A stretch of DNA of 64,000 nucleotides from Litsea cubeba. Its lineage: Eukaryota > Streptophyta > Magnoliopsida > Laurales > Lauraceae. Numbering within the stretch: position 1 is the stretch's first letter; every line of letters begins with the position of its first letter. A model generated the notes under the pieces. It was not told the origin of the DNA and did no database searches. It saw nothing but the letters and a program-made list of their open reading frames with translations. Where the stretch lies: positions 12,382,137-12,446,136 of the forward strand of contig CM022955.1 of NCBI GenBank assembly GCA_012931725.1, written 5' to 3'. Below, piece by piece: positions 11,870-24,854 of the stretch. A program made the translations under genes and the position numbers.

Positions 11870-12167
11870 TGCCTCTAATTAAGAAGAGAGGAAGGGAGAA
11901 GTTCCAGAGAAAAGGTCTGCCCACTTGTGTGGCCAACTTGTGTATTTATAGGGATTAAAGAATCCAATTAGCTCTACAATCAAGCACAAATTGGGGGCCC
12001 GAGATAATAAAAATGACAGCCTACTATCTATATCCTCATCACAATAATCACAGCAGTGATCACAATCATTAGTATTTCCTAAATATCTTCTATGGACAGT
12101 TGACTTTTTTACATAAGAAGACATGTGGGTCACATGTGTGTCATGTGTGGGTTCCACTATCTCTACA
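11870..12167 (-). mobile_element. Ty1/copia 3' LTR
   Basis: On the minus strand the polypurine tract TTTGAGGGGGAG (complement of about 12168-12181) is followed directly by TGTAGAGATAGTGG, the LTR start. A TATA-like CCTATAAATAC lies at 11942-11953. The 3' end is taken as GGCA at 11870 but is not confirmed, because the 5' LTR is missing. Confidence 0.6.
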
Positions 12168-12402
12168 CTCCCCCTCAAATTGATGTGGAGGGTGAATGAA
12201 GCATCAATTTGGCAATGAGGAAATCATGGCAAGCATTGGTCATTGCTGTCAATCAATCCCATCCTGCGCAGGATGGGTTGGGCCCCATAATTGTATTATA
12301 ATTAGATCTTGTGTTTTAGTTCAATTACAATTAGTCTAGTCATTACTTAAGTACACTTTCTATGTTAGATAGCTATAATTTAGGATTTGTATTGGGATTA
12401 GG

Positions 12403-12513
<111 letters not shown>

Positions 12514-12534
12514 TGTGTTCTTTTAGTGAAAAGG

Positions 12535-13930
12535 ACCGCCAACTGATGTGAGAAGACGCGAAGAAGGTGCAGTGCTTTGGACAACACGTGTTCATGATCA
12601 AAGTGGCAGTCTGCTTCAATGAATTTAGTCTACTTCAATTTGGCACTGTTGTTGTATGCAAAGAAAGGTGTAGGTCCTAGAATGAGAACTCCAAATTCTC
12701 GAAGAAGCCAACAGAGCTAGATGATCTCGCCTGTGGTCGAGGACATAAACCAATATTCAGCTTCAGCAGATGATTTAGAAACAGTGGTTTGCTTCTTATA
12801 CTTTCAGGAGATAAGAGATGTGCCTAAAAATATACACCACCCAGTGGTGGATCGCCTAGTGTCGGGACATCCCACCCAATCAGCATATGCATAAGCACAG
12901 AGATGCAGAGGAGAAGTTGATGAATAAAAGAGCCATCAGTCAACTGTTCCTCAAATGTACCGAAGAATAAGATAAAATGTTGTGAGATAATTTCTCTGAG
13001 TATGTCCCACAAACTTACTAACAACTTGAACTGCATAGGCAATGCCGGGTCGAATCATGGTCAGATAAATAAGACTGCACACGAGTCATCAATACATAGT
13101 TGGATCAGGAAAAGGACTACCATCTACTTTTCTGAACTTGACATTAAGTTCCATAGGAGTTTCTGTAGATTTACCATCTGAAAGAGGAACCTTGGCCAAT
13201 AGATCTTCAGCATATCTGCGTTGATGAATATGAATACCTTATTTACTGCAATTGATTTCCAGACTAAGAAAGTATGTTAGTTTTCCCAAATCTTTCATTT
13301 TGAACATCTATATGAGATGGCTCTTGAGGTTTTTTAAGCTTATATTATCATTTGAACTAATGATAACGACATGAGCATAGAGTAGCAGATAGTGCGCAAC
13401 CGCAACAAGTCCAGTGAATGAAAAGAGTGATCATTATGGCTTTGATAAAATCAGGCTTCGATAATAGATGTTCTAAATTTTCCAAACCACACTCGAAGAG
13501 ACTGTTTAGTCCATAAAGGGATTATTAGATGACAGATCATTGAGGATGGACAAGCATAGCCAAGTGGAGGTAGCATATAGAAAGTTTAATTGAGATCATC
13601 ATGAAGAAGAAAATTTTTAACATCCGTATGCCATGATGGCCAATTGCGAAAAGCAGCTACACACAACAGAGTCCTGACAGTTAAGTCATTTTTTCTATGA
13701 GAGCAAAGGTTTCTTCACATTTGATCACATAGTTTTGCTTGAATCCTTGAGCAACGAGACAAGCTTTATATCTATCCAAAGTACCATCAAACCTGACTTC
13801 AATAAAGTGCATCCACATGCTACCAGGCAGGTCGAAGAATACGATCCCAAGTCCGATTAGCTTCAAGAGCCTGCAGCTCTTCAGCTATAGCCATTTGCCA
13901 ACACGGTTCTTTCGCGGCCTATGAATTATC
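12535..13930 (-). pseudogene. Ty1/copia pol remnant (reverse transcriptase to RNase H)
   Basis: Reading down the minus strand: EPCWQMAIAEELQALEANRTW, DGTLDRYKACLVAQGF, CEETFALI (start of the copia RT domain). Then KNFLLHDDL, KFRTSIIEA, CYSMLMSL (degraded YVDD region), FEMKDLGKL-YFL, IHQRRYAEDLL, and RNase H phrases such as [10 protein letters not shown] and SSAEAEYWFM, ending EADCHFD and VLSKALHLL. Many stops and frameshifts make it non-functional. Gag, protease, integrase and the 5' LTR are absent. It was cut at about 13930, where L1 sequence begins on the other strand. Confidence 0.85.
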
Positions 13931-15110
13931 AGAGCAATATGCCCCTGGTCAGATTGTCAGCTTGCTGTGTGCCCTTCTATAGGTGCATCAGGGGGAATTT
14001 TAATAGAGCATGGAATGCAGCTTATTGGCAAAAGTTTGATGAATTTGTGGGACGATTTTCTGTTTCTGCTTTGTTGAAACATGCCAGATGTAATGCTGAG
14101 TGGGTGGCTACTTCAGTCTATGGGCCTTCTAATGCGCATGACAAGGTAGATTCATGGGTGGAGCTTTCTCAGGTGGCAGGCAGATGGAATCACCCTTGGC
14201 TATTGGGAGGCGATTTCAATGTTATCAGTCCAGCAATGGGAGATTTTAGTGATTGGATTTGTCACCATGATCTCTTTGATTTACCATTGAGAGGAGCAGA
14301 TTTCACTTGGTCTAACTTGCAATAAAATCCAGTGATGAGTAGGTTGCATCAATTTTTAGTGTCAACAGATTGGCTAGAGATTTTTTCTGATGCTTCTCAG
14401 AAAGCTTTGCCGCATCCCATTTCATATCACCGTCCTCTACTGTTGGAAACAGGATTAGAAGATTGGGATCCTCCACCTTTCAGATTTGAGTTAATGTGGC
14501 TCTCTGAAAGGGGTTTGAAGATAGTATTAGAGACTAGTGGAAAACTAAATCTGTAAGGGGGTGGATAGGTTATCAATTATCTCAGAAATTCAAATTCCTG
14601 AAAAAGAAGATACAAGTATGGCAAAAGGATGTCTTTGGAGAAGCTGCAGTTGCTTGCTGATATTCAGGTTTTAGATGAAAAGGAAGAAGCAGGAAATTGT
14701 GAAGAGGTAGATCGACAAAGAAGACAGTCATGTCAAGAGGATTTCCACAGGTTGGTTTTTCAAGAAGATATTAAATGGAAACAATGCTCAAGAAATAAAT
14801 GGTTAGAAGCGGGTGATCGTAATACAAAATATTTTCATATTGTTGCTAGTGCTTACCGTCATGTCAACAGGATAAGCCCTATTATTGCTCGGGGAAGGTT
14901 GTGTGATAATAAAGTTGATATAGAAAATGAAGTGATTTCCTTTTTTCAGTGGTTATACATTGGTGAAAGTAGGGCTGGCCTTGGATGGATGGAATTCCTG
15001 TTAGACAACTTTCTACTTCCAATGCATCGTCTTTATAAGCTAGTTTTTATAAAGAGGAGATCAAGAAGCTGTGTTTGGCCTTGGGTGTATTCATGGACAG
15101 TTCCCCACTT
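13921..15110 (+). pseudogene. L1-type LINE remnant (endonuclease and linker to RT)
   Basis: Three broken reading segments keep the plant L1 ORF2 order. First is an AP-type endonuclease (VATSVYGPSN; WNHPWLLGGDFNVI; FDLPLRGADFTWSN). Then SRLHQFLVSTDWLEIF, PHPISYHRPLLL, PPPFRFELMW. Then the linker before reverse transcriptase (DIQVLDEKEE, RQRRQ, QEDIKWKQCSRNKWLEAGDR, NTKYFH). After about 15000 the match continues in a shifted frame (SFYKEEIKKLCLALG) and stops. RT and the 3' end are missing. The start at 13921 abuts the copia remnant. Confidence 0.88.
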
Positions 15111-16305
15111 TCCAATACCCTTTAACACTCTTCATGTGTCAGAGGGCCATTTGCTCGGAAGGAGAAAGAACCCTCAGATTCCCTAAATATCTGAACCCAT
15201 TTGGATTTTGGAGGGCAATGAACCCCTATTCTTGATTCAACTGATTTTCCCCAACCAAAGGCCTACAAGTGTAAGAAAAACAAACCCATGCGAATTTGTA
15301 TGTTTTGGGAACTTCAATTCGCAAAAGCCTTTCAAAGAAAATAGAAAAATAGAAAACACCAATTTTTTAATCCAGGTTTTACTCTATTAGATATTCTGTT
15401 GTTTTGATTCTTCACAGCTCCAAAGACTTCTGAACTAAAATTTCATGTTCCTGGATGGGAGCTTGTCAGTATTGCACATTGACGGTTGTGGCACTGCTCG
15501 TCCATAGGATGGAGAAATTGATGAAATATGAAATTATGGGATAGAGAGGCTTAATTACTAACCACATAGTTTAATCTCTTCGATCAGCACAAGATCCCTT
15601 CGGAAAATATTGTTTTGTTATGGTTCTTTACAGCTCAATAGACTTTGGAATTGTAATTTACATGTTCATTGATGGAAGCTTATACCATGAGTTTTAAGAT
15701 TGTGGTGGGGGAGAGTAATTTATATTTAAACTAATGACAAATGATTAATTTGTAATTTTTCCGAAGTTATATGTGGCATGGATGCATGAATATTTTAACT
15801 ATTTCTTCATTTTTAATATAAAATATGTATATTTGAATATTTCAAGTAAGGATTCAAATTCAAGAATGTTGTCAAACATCATTCCACTAATTTTCCTATT
15901 TGAGAACAATTCTGGCATAACATTGCCAAACAAGTTCATCGCGACCCATTCAAAGAGTATAACGCACTGAACACAACTCATTTTTGGCATAGAACAATTT
16001 TCAAAGTAGGAATGATGTCAAGCAAGCCCCAAAATGCCAAACCTGCCAAAACATTCCATTCTAGAATCTAGAGTCAAACAAGGCTCAAAACGAAAGTGAC
16101 AGACATATAAATGATCCAGCTTGAGAAGTTTTGAAAATAGAGTGCGCTTTTCTATTTCATGTAGTCTGGACAAGTGCCATCCAAAGCATTAGAAAAGGAA
16201 ACTATATAACTCACGAGGAGGATCATAATAAGAGGATTGTTTTTCTATTGCTGCACACTACATCCTGAATTACCTACTTTTGATAGACTTTGTCCAGATG
16301 CTCGA

Positions 16306-16720
16306 CGACATCTCATCAATTTCTTGTGATAAGTTGCAAGATTAACTGTAGAACATTTATTGTGATCAAGAGAGATTATGAATATGTGTCACTGCACATT
16401 AGAAACACACTACCTATTTAAATCATATTTCTTTCTTCTTTTCTAGTCTTGATTTCCTTGTATTTTTCACAAAAAATTATTTTCCCATTATTTTCATCTT
16501 TTATGACTCAACCGCATCTCGTCAATCTCTTTTAATGAGTTTGAAGCTTGATTGTAGGTTCTTTATTGTAATCAAGAGAGATTATAATGTGTGTTGCTCC
16601 ACATTAGAAACACACCAGCTATTTGAATCATATTTCTTATTTGAAACATTTCTTTCTTCTCTGGTAGTATTGGTTTCCTTGTAATTTTTCACATTAGTTC
16701 CTTTTTCTCATTATTTTCTT
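16306..16720 (+). repeat. Diverged ~200-bp tandem duplication
   Basis: The phrases ATCTC(A/G)TCAATxTCTT, ATCAAGAGAGATTAT, CACATTAGAAACACAC and TTTCCTTGTA-TTTTTCACA occur in the same order in both halves. The unit length is about 200-220 bp. Confidence 0.65.
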
Positions 16721-16750
16721 CTTTTCATCATTAGAACTCCAACTTTCCAA

Positions 16751-16840
16751 ACAAAGCGCATTAAGTATTCTTTTATAGAAGCATTTGATTTATTGACAAA
16801 GCGCATTAAGTATTCTTTTATAGAAGCAGTTGATTTATTG
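16751..16840 (+). repeat. 45-bp tandem duplication
   Basis: Two adjacent 45-bp units (16751-16795, 16796-16840) beginning ACAAAGCGCATTAAG, differing at one base by eye. They lie about 80 bp beyond the exon 2 donor. Confidence 0.9.
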
Positions 16841-16923
16841 ACATGAAAATACAACTCAAAACAAGGAAATAAACAAACTGCCAGGATAATAATGTTCTAT
16901 AGAACCAATTTAAAAGTTGTAAC

Positions 16924-17091
16924 CTGTCTGTCGCTTCAAGAAATACTCTCAGCTGCAATAACCTATCAATGGCGCCTCTATGCTTAGATAATCCATCTGC
17001 AAGCACCCATTCTTCCATCGACTTCGCAGTGATCGGACCAACAAGATATAGCATCTGTAAAACATACTTCTTGGCCAGAGGCGGCAAAGAC
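16924..17091 (-). CDS. TFB2: TFIIH subunit p52 (TFB2/GTF2H4), exon 2
   Basis: A 168-nt exon. The minus-strand acceptor CATCTTCAG precedes G, which completes Arg, followed by 55 codons and a final AG before donor GTTACA. It reads SLPPLAKKYVLQMLY, then GPITAKSMEEWVLADG, LSKHRGAIDRLLQLRVFLE and ATDR. SLPPLAKKYVLQMLY and the SKHR-AIDRL-QLR block are highly characteristic of p52/Tfb2 across plants. Glycine after SKHR replaces the usual Val in related proteins as I recall them. This segment forms the first winged-helix unit, part of the surface tying p52 to TFIIH. Confidence 0.95.
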
Positions 17092-19055
17092 CTGAAGATG
17101 AGCAGCAACAAATAGTCATATTGATATGCCCTCTCTTATTTTTTAAGTTCTTTTAATCCTTTTCAGTTTTCTTAAAATGTGTTTGTATCAAGGAATTTTC
17201 ATTGAGATTAATATGAGCAGGCATTATTTCATAACTAAATTAAATTGTGATAACTGATAAGCCTCACTCGAGCATGTATTAAGGAACATTAGATACACAT
17301 GTTTTGTCTAAGGAACATTATAGACACATGGTTGTCTACCACATACAACAAACACAGAACAAAGAATACTTTCTGCCAAAAATTAAAATAATTCAGAACT
17401 CAAAACAACTGGGACAAAACCTTCATTTCTTTTATCAGTAACAGGACAATATCTTTTCCTGGAAGCATGAAAATGCCTTTTTTTTTTTTTTTGCTATAAG
17501 GGAAAAAAATCAATACAACAAAAAACAGGAAACAAGGCCCACTACACAGATACAAAAAAATGGTAGAAATTGGATCCCTGGGGCCCTCTGGAATCGTTAA
17601 AGCAAGGGAGTTTGGAGATGAACTGATTAGCTATCCCCTTGGATCCTTACATTCTATAAAAAAAAGTATCAAAAGCATGATAATGCCTTTAGATAATTTA
17701 ATATAGAAGATGTTAAAAAAGATAAATTATGGTTCCCAAAATAATAATAATGATGACAACGCCATCGTGAAATGGATGTGTGAGACACAAATAAAGACTT
17801 AGGACCTGTCAGCCCTTCTCCTTTCCCTACTTTGATAAAGTAGGCATCTGAATTCGGGAAAAGACACTGGATTTCATCAAAAATTGAAGATAAAATTCGC
17901 AACAAATTGCCCAAACCACTAGCACATGACATCTCGTTTTGGGAATATCTTTCCTATGACAAGTGGTCCCTCATAAAAGGCAACCCTTGTTTCCAAAGGT
18001 TCCACCTCAAATGCATCAGTCTTTCCTTTCGGTCTTGATGTGGATGGTAATGCCTTAGGGGACGGTGTGGATAAGCTAGCAAGAGGACATGGACCGTTGG
18101 GATTAAACCCAAAAATCAAGGGCCCAAACAAGTCCATCCAGCCAAATGGACAGGTACTTAAACCAACCTGCATCTGCAAGAGGGCAGGAACTACCTGAGC
18201 TATAAGGAAGGTTCACATCATCCCTCCCTGTGGGGGCCATAGCCTGTCAAACTTGTGCAGGGTCGCTTCTATTTTAATCCTTTTGATTATTTCTCCTCTC
18301 AAATTTCTTCTTATTCCTCTCCCTTGCAAAATATTCTTTGTTTCTCTCTGGATCCTCTTTTTAATACTTTCATTATCCTAGAAAATCCCCTCTTGTTCCT
18401 TCCTTTTAAAATCCTTTCTTTAATGCTTTCCCTTTTCCATTATTTTTTTTTTCCCTCTTTCTAGGAGATCTCCTTTGGAAATTCCCATTTAAGAACTTTA
18501 TATAATGGCTTCGATTAAGACTTGCTAGTGAATTCTATGGATGAGATTAAGTGGTACCATGCAGACTCCCTTATGGGGCCCACCTGGAGCTTCTATGATC
18601 CATCCTACCCCCTCACCACCCCACCCAAAACCTGGCGCCACTGTATTGAAATCTTAAAAAACCGATGCCTTCTAAAACCAGTAAATTTTAAGCGTCATGG
18701 GTCAAGGGGTTGGATGATCTGACGAACTTGAAATTTTGTACACACCCATCCAGATCTTTCGATCCCCCACCTTCCCCATGATTTCATGACCCTAGTTGTG
18801 CCCCACAATGGACTCTACACAGGGTGCACACTGTGAGAGTGTGTAGCAAGGGCGGCCCTAATTATATTTGGACACACATAAGATGATAGCTTTTTGGAAT
18901 TGAATAGAGAGTGGGCGTCCCACCCTTTAGTGGATGGTTTACCTAATCTAATATGGGGATATGGAATCCCTTGTATGGTCGATTTTACAAGTGACTTAGA
19001 TGATAAGACGGGCCCTCTTTTAGATTGTGGAGCCTAACTGTTAATAGGCTGGATG

Positions 19056-20780
19056 TACATCAATTTGGTATTAGAGCAACGCAATCCATATCAGTTTGGT
19101 ATCAGAGACAACATTTTCCACCAGATCTCTAAATTGGCACTTCGCTACGATCCACAATGCCCCATGGTCAATGTAGAGGCCAAGGAAGAATGCGGAAGGA
19201 GTAAGAGGATCCGGTGGAATTCATAATCCAAATGACAACAATAAACAAGTTACTTTGGATCATAAACAACTTGCAAATATGGCTGCAAGGAATAAACCAT
19301 CTATCCAAAGAGATTTGATTTAATGGGATCCTAATTCGTTTCATTGCGTGATTATACAGATTGGAGGGATCACAAAGATGATAAATGTCGACAGGATCGA
19401 TAAGAGGGATGTGATGATATGGATCACAACTTGTGGACAAAGATCCCTGAGGGGTTGTTTGCCTTTTACACATACAAATGTTAAATATGTAAGTAGCCTA
19501 CATGCATATGTTACATATGCAAGTGTTCCACATGTGAAACAGATTACCATGTTCGTCAAAATCATCATTTTCACAAGTAAATGAGTCTATCCAACAGTTT
19601 TAGATTTATTTGGAATTTTTAGACATTTTTCACAAATTTCTCAAAATCCATGAAGAATTAAGATATGAAACTTTACAGCTTGATGTTTACCAATAATGCA
19701 AGAATATTGACAGGTTTGGATCATGAATTGGGGGCCCACAAAAGTCTAGAAAATTTAGATTGGGACATTTTCACAAATTAATCATATGTCACACCTGTGG
19801 CTCCCCTATAGAAGGGTGTTGGGTCCAACGAGGACTGGGTATGCAGTGGTGCAAAAGTCCCAAATCGGAAACATGTTAGTCCCGATCTTGGGTATATATG
19901 TGTGTGACCTGGTCTTAACTCCATATGAGGCCTTTTAAAACCATCCGACAAGATTGGGTTATAATCCCATGAGCCAAAGCAGACAATATCATGTGGACAG
20001 CGGGCCCTGGTCGTTATAGAAAATATATGAAGATTTAAGATAATCAGCTTCAAGTTATTGGGATCAATTAGCTTGATAAACAAATTGAAATGTTTGGATT
20101 ACAAATATGGGACCCAGTTTTATAAGCAAAATAAAGGTCTTCGATGGGCCCCAAATGAGAAAAATCACTATGTAACAACTCACACCAGCGCCTTTTACAA
20201 AGAAGGATGTGAATCCATAGGAGTGAAAATGATGTGTGTAGATTCCCACATTTACGCACCTCATGCATAAATCTACGCACAAAAATGTGACACAAGGATG
20301 TGAATCATTTACATATGTAAATGAGTGCAAACAAACGACAGTTAAATATCAAGGGCATTTGAGATAGGATGATTTCTTCAACTTGTTAGAAGCCATTGAA
20401 CGCATTTTAAAATATAAGGGCGTGCCCAATGAAAAGGTCCAAGCAATGAAACATAAAAGGAGATCATATACATGGTGGGAAAAAACCAAGGCCACTCTGC
20501 AAAAAATAGAAAAACGTAGGGTCAATATATGGGAAAAGATAAAAAGGTCGCTGCCTAAGGCCTTTTCAACGATGAATTATGTGCAGCCATTATTTTGACA
20601 GCCACATCTTCATCAGATGGCCCATTTGTAATGATCTCAAATAATTCGAGGAGCATCTAGTGGTTCAGTTCTTTAACAGGTTGTACCCATCTACTATGGA
20701 CCAATTGGGGATTCAATTGATCTACATGGTCACAAGGCTTATTGCCAAGAGGCCAAAATTTGACTGACAACTCTAAAGGA
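19056..20780 (+). pseudogene. Ty3/gypsy remnant: primer-site region and gag
   Basis: TTGGTATTAGAG (19057) and TTGGTATCAGAGAC (19090) resemble the tRNA-iMet primer site that follows a 5' LTR. Further on, the frame at 20383-20598 reads LEAIERILKYKGVPNEKVQ, SYTWWEKTKATL, VNIWEKIKRSL. This is the gypsy gag core (WW-x-K, TWEKM). Stops follow. The intervening 19600-20330 includes an unrelated LTR-like insert (phrase CCCAAATCGG with the GACCTGGTC-type block). Confidence 0.6.
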
Positions 20781-20876
20781 GCGAGTGAGCGACAAGCATG
20801 GAGATTCATCATCAAGACAATCGTTCAGGTCTAAAGGTGGTGTTCGGAACAAACAATATTAGTTAATGATAAGTCC

Positions 20877-21961
20877 ATAAAACTGCATTTCATTCGCATC
20901 ATTTCATGAATATTTATGGACTTATGTAGGATGACTTCATTGAATTGCATGTAATTTCATAAAATCATACAGTTGAGCCTCTAAAGTGATTTCATGTCAA
21001 AATCATTCAAAATTCATTAATTTAGATGGTTTTATCGAAATTATTCTTTTTGAATCATCCTACTATCGCATTGAATAATTTTTGCATCACACCTAAACAT
21101 GCATTATTTTCTTTGCACCAATGTGTAGTTCATGAGATTTCAATCATTGTGGTATATTCATACGCATATATACGTTGTGAATCGGGTCCCATACATTGCA
21201 TTATTCTTTTCCTCATGAAAAATTATTCTTTTGATTATTTGTTATTTTTGTGTAGGAGAAATTCATATTTTGGAACCCGTGTTGATGGAAAAATTGAAAG
21301 AAAAATAAGAGAGAAAGAAGACAGAAAAATCATGAAGAAGCCATCATGGGGACCCACCACACATGGCCGTGGATCCCTAGGTAGGGGACAGCCATGGTGG
21401 GTCCCAAGCATCGTTGCAAAATTCAGAAATTCCTTCCCTTAATTTTTTGAAGATTTTTGAAATTTCATATTTAAGTTTCAAGCCAAGAAGGGAAGGAAAT
21501 CTATGGAGTTGAGAAGCAAGGAAACCAAAGAAGAAAGAGAGGAGAAAAAGGAAAGTAAATTGAAGAAAAATTCGAACAAAGCAAGGACGTCCAACATGGG
21601 AGTCCATTGTGTTGCACGTCCAACAAGGGGGCTCACCCCATTCCAAGTTAGCAAAAATTCAAATTTCAGATTTGAATAATTTCTCAAGTTCAAAGTGGGC
21701 CCAAGCATGGAGATTTGCAAGCAATGAGGAGTCCCAAAATTAGCAGGAACATGCTAGCCAAGGAATCAAGGAAGGAAACAAATTCATAAGTCCAAGTTTA
21801 TCTCATACATGTTTCCAAAAAAGCATTACAACTTGGAAAACAAGAAAGGAACCTTTCATAATTCAAATTCTTGCAAAGCAAGAATTTTAAACATGATCAA
21901 AGGCGAAGCCAAGGGAAGTGCACGTCCAACACACCCTATCCCAAGAATTTCACACGTCCAA

Positions 21962-22043
<82 letters not shown>

Positions 22044-22732
22044 TTAGAGGCTTAAATTAAATTATTTTGAAGTGAAGAAAATGAAGATGGAGGGGTGATT
22101 TCTTTGTTGTAATTCAACGAGGAAGGTGAAGTTGTTTTTTCTAGGATGGATTCTATGGTTGGACATATTCAGTAAAAGGTGTGGATGTTTTTTTTCATTA
22201 TCAAAGTTACCTAGGATTTTATATTTTTTCCGGATATATAGAATGCCTTGGGACCTCTAGATATGACAATATGTTGTTGGAGCATTGATTCTTGTGATAT
22301 CCCTCGTCATTAACAATCTAGAAATTACATCCTGGCTCATCCTTATGGGAGGGACTGAATTAAGCCATACGTACTTTTAATGCGTAGAAAACAATGGATC
22401 CCGACCCATGAATTACAATCCCATATTTTAATTTCTGAATTTTTTATTTCTGATTTTTTTAATTTATTTTATACAATTGGTTTTTAACGCATCTCATTGT
22501 GATCGCAGCAAACTAGTTAGGATTTTTAGTCTAGGATTTTTAGATTAGGAATTGTTTTTATTTAAAGAGAATTGTAATTAATTAATTTTTCAGATTAGTA
22601 GTTGGGTTTGTATAGATCATTTTAGGCTAGTTTTAGAATTGTTTTAGGACAGGTACAAGCTAGGACAATCCACTCCCTGTGGATCGACCCCATACTCATC
22701 GGGTTATTATTGCATCGCGGCCTTGCACTTGG
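20877..22732 (+). mobile_element. Inserted LTR (TGATAAGTCC type)
   Basis: It starts TGATAAGTCCATAAAACT and ends with CTCCCTGTGGATCGACCCC, GGGTTATTATTGCATCG and TTGCACTTGG. The last phrases are the conserved 3' portion of many plant LTRs. It lies between the gag and protease pieces of the older gypsy remnant, so it is probably a solo LTR inserted there. The exact 3' end and target duplication are not resolved. It includes the (TC)n tract at 21965-22039. Confidence 0.55.
21965..22039 (+). repeat. (TC)n microsatellite
   Basis: About 37 uninterrupted TC units inside the TGATAAG-type LTR. Confidence 0.96.
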
Positions 22733-23024
22733 GCCCGTTTGGCACTTTACTAGTTTAGTAAAAGTCATGTAAAGCCTTTATTTTTCAGACAAGGGGTCAC
22801 ATCAAAAGTACACTTTCTCAAAATTCCCTCTTTTTTCAACAAAAAATAAAAAAGCAACCTCCTTTCTCCACTAAAAGACAAAAGAACTCCATTTTTCTAT
22901 AAAAAAAAATCAAAAAGATTCCATACCAAACAACTAAAAATAATCATAACCGACTTATATTTTATTCTCTCTTGATTTGATGCTTTACTTTATCTTTATT
23001 TTACGGTAAAATAACCAAACGGGC
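22731..23024. mobile_element. MITE-like element with GCCCGTTTGG ends
   Basis: The left end is GGGCCCGTTTGGCACTTTAC; the right complement is GCCCGTTTGGTTATTTTACCG. The interior is AT-rich and non-coding. No convincing target duplication was found, so the superfamily is open. Confidence 0.5.
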
Positions 23025-23319
23025 AGTTTAGCGATCAGTTAACGAGACTTTCAAAGTAAGCACAAAAGAACACAAAGTGTGCACCAAGATTTCTCTGATT
23101 GATCTTATAAGTGGGGTACAGGCACAAAAAACTTGATCAGTCAGATAATCGTCAATGTTCTTGTGATGATCTCTCATGCAAATCCAAACCTCAGATTTGC
23201 CCAAAGTAATAAAAAGGAGTCTAGATAGAATTTGGCAATCTCGATACTTCTCCTACCCGGGGAAATTCTCAAATTTTGGTCCATACAAATGTCCGAAATA
23301 CTGCTACTCATAGAAGCGG

Positions 23320-23720
23320 GTCTAAATGTGGACAGTTAGTGCTCTCACGTCAATGCCTCCACATGAGACCGCTTCTACATGCGTGCTCCCAAGTGAGAGT
23401 GCCTCCTCAAGAGAGTGCTCACATAGAGCAGTTCAAAACTCTTTTGATTTGATTTATGCAATGTGTGGTGTGCCCGTGAATCACAATCCGGAATCAGACA
23501 AGGCCCCGGAATTCGGGTCGTGACAACATGAGTGCGCTCCAATATGATAGCACCCGTGTTACTTGTAAATAAATTGTTTGCGTACTCATGTCAATGCGCC
23601 CACATGTTAGTACACCCATTCGACAATGAACCCTCATGACAGTGCACATACTTAATAGTGCACCCACAGGGTAGTTCACCCATATCACAGTGCGCCCTCA
23701 TGTCAACGCACCCACTCAGC
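23320..23720 (+). repeat. Degenerate ~20-bp minisatellite
   Basis: Repeated phrases of the type CATGTCAATGCGCCCACATG, AGTGCACCCA and AGTGCGCCCTCATG, with varying spacing, occupy 23520-23720. Related units (GTGCTCTCACGTCAATGCCT..) lie at 23340-23440. Between them is a short non-repeat stretch ending GGGTCGTGACA at 23525, which resembles an LTR end. Confidence 0.6.
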
Positions 23721-23879
23721 CCTCTTTGAAATATTTTGAGAATTTTTATGGGCTCGCCCTCGACACTTAATTTAACCCATCATGGCATTTTATGTGTCTA
23801 TGGGTAATGGGGATAGCTCTAATATGGACTCCTTCAAAACCAGGTAACTACTCATACCATCCAGGTCATGTGCTCAAAA

Positions 23880-24530
23880 TGAGGATGCAGCCGCTCAATC
23901 AACCCAAAAGAGCGTTCATTGCTTTAAATGTGCTAATCTGGCAAGTACTTCCAAGCTGAAACAAGGAAAGCCAGCCATGAAGGCGAGGGGAAATCAAGCG
24001 GGCATGTCGCGAAAGAGCCAAAGCACGATGATGATGATAATGAGGGCAGCCTAATTGGTGACGGACCAAAGACCTTGATGTTCCACAAGGTTCCAAAATC
24101 TACAGCCCCTGGATAAGTTGGATGAGAATTACGAAGAAGATCATCGGTTAGATATATTTCATATAGAGTGTGAGGTCTACGTACAGTGATTACAGTTATC
24201 ATAGACAGTAGCAGTAGGACAAATATGGTGACGCAGGGGGTGGCCAAAGATCTTCAGCTAGCTACGGTGATATTGGCACAACCATATCGGCTATCTTTGT
24301 TGAAATACAGAAATGAGATAATTGTTCATGAGCAATGCTTGGTTCCATATGATCGAGAGGTGTGTTTGATGCGATGTAATTTCAGTAATGAATTATTGTC
24401 ACATCCTATTCGAGAGACAATGGCAAATTGATAGAGGGGTGATTTATGATAGCTGGAAATACACGTACATCATTCATAATCATAACCTAATCATGATTTT
24501 ACCACCTAAGTTACCAAGCTATCTATAAGA
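23880..24530 (+). pseudogene. Ty3/gypsy remnant: gag zinc knuckle and protease
   Basis: A degraded CCHC region (about 23920) is followed at 24186-24430 by VIIDSSSRTNMVTQGVAKDL, PYRLSLLKYRNEIIVHEQCL. This corresponds to the retropepsin motif D(S/T)G-S--N(M/V) with the usual PY-LSWL--G--I-V--QC continuation. The catalytic DSGSS is mutated to DSSSR. A tail RGVIYDSWKYTY follows in another frame. It is clearly dead and belongs with the gag piece at 20383. Confidence 0.8.
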
Positions 24531-24854
24531 ACAACACCACATTAGTGATTATAACATAGCATAGAACCAAAGTCTCAACAAGCTGAATGGTCATGGGAAT
24601 GAGTGTTTGGACTTGAGTGTCGCAACTCATGCATTATGAATAGAGGAGAAGAATTAACTATTTGATGACCAGCCAATTAACCATTTGATGACCAGCCAGG
24701 AAAGTTTAATCCGAACAAAGCACAGAGAATTTAACTAGATTGGGTGGTGAGCCACATTTGCATTCAGTCAGTGCTAGCTAACTTGCCTATATATTCTTAT
24801 TAATATTTTGCTACACAGTTGGAGTGGCAAAGTGAATTGAGCAAATTCAGCATC

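Noticed and set aside
23498..23525. End of another LTR (CCGGAATTCGGGTCGTGACA)
   Set aside because: It looks like a plant LTR terminus, but no matching start or target duplication was found in the surrounding minisatellite.
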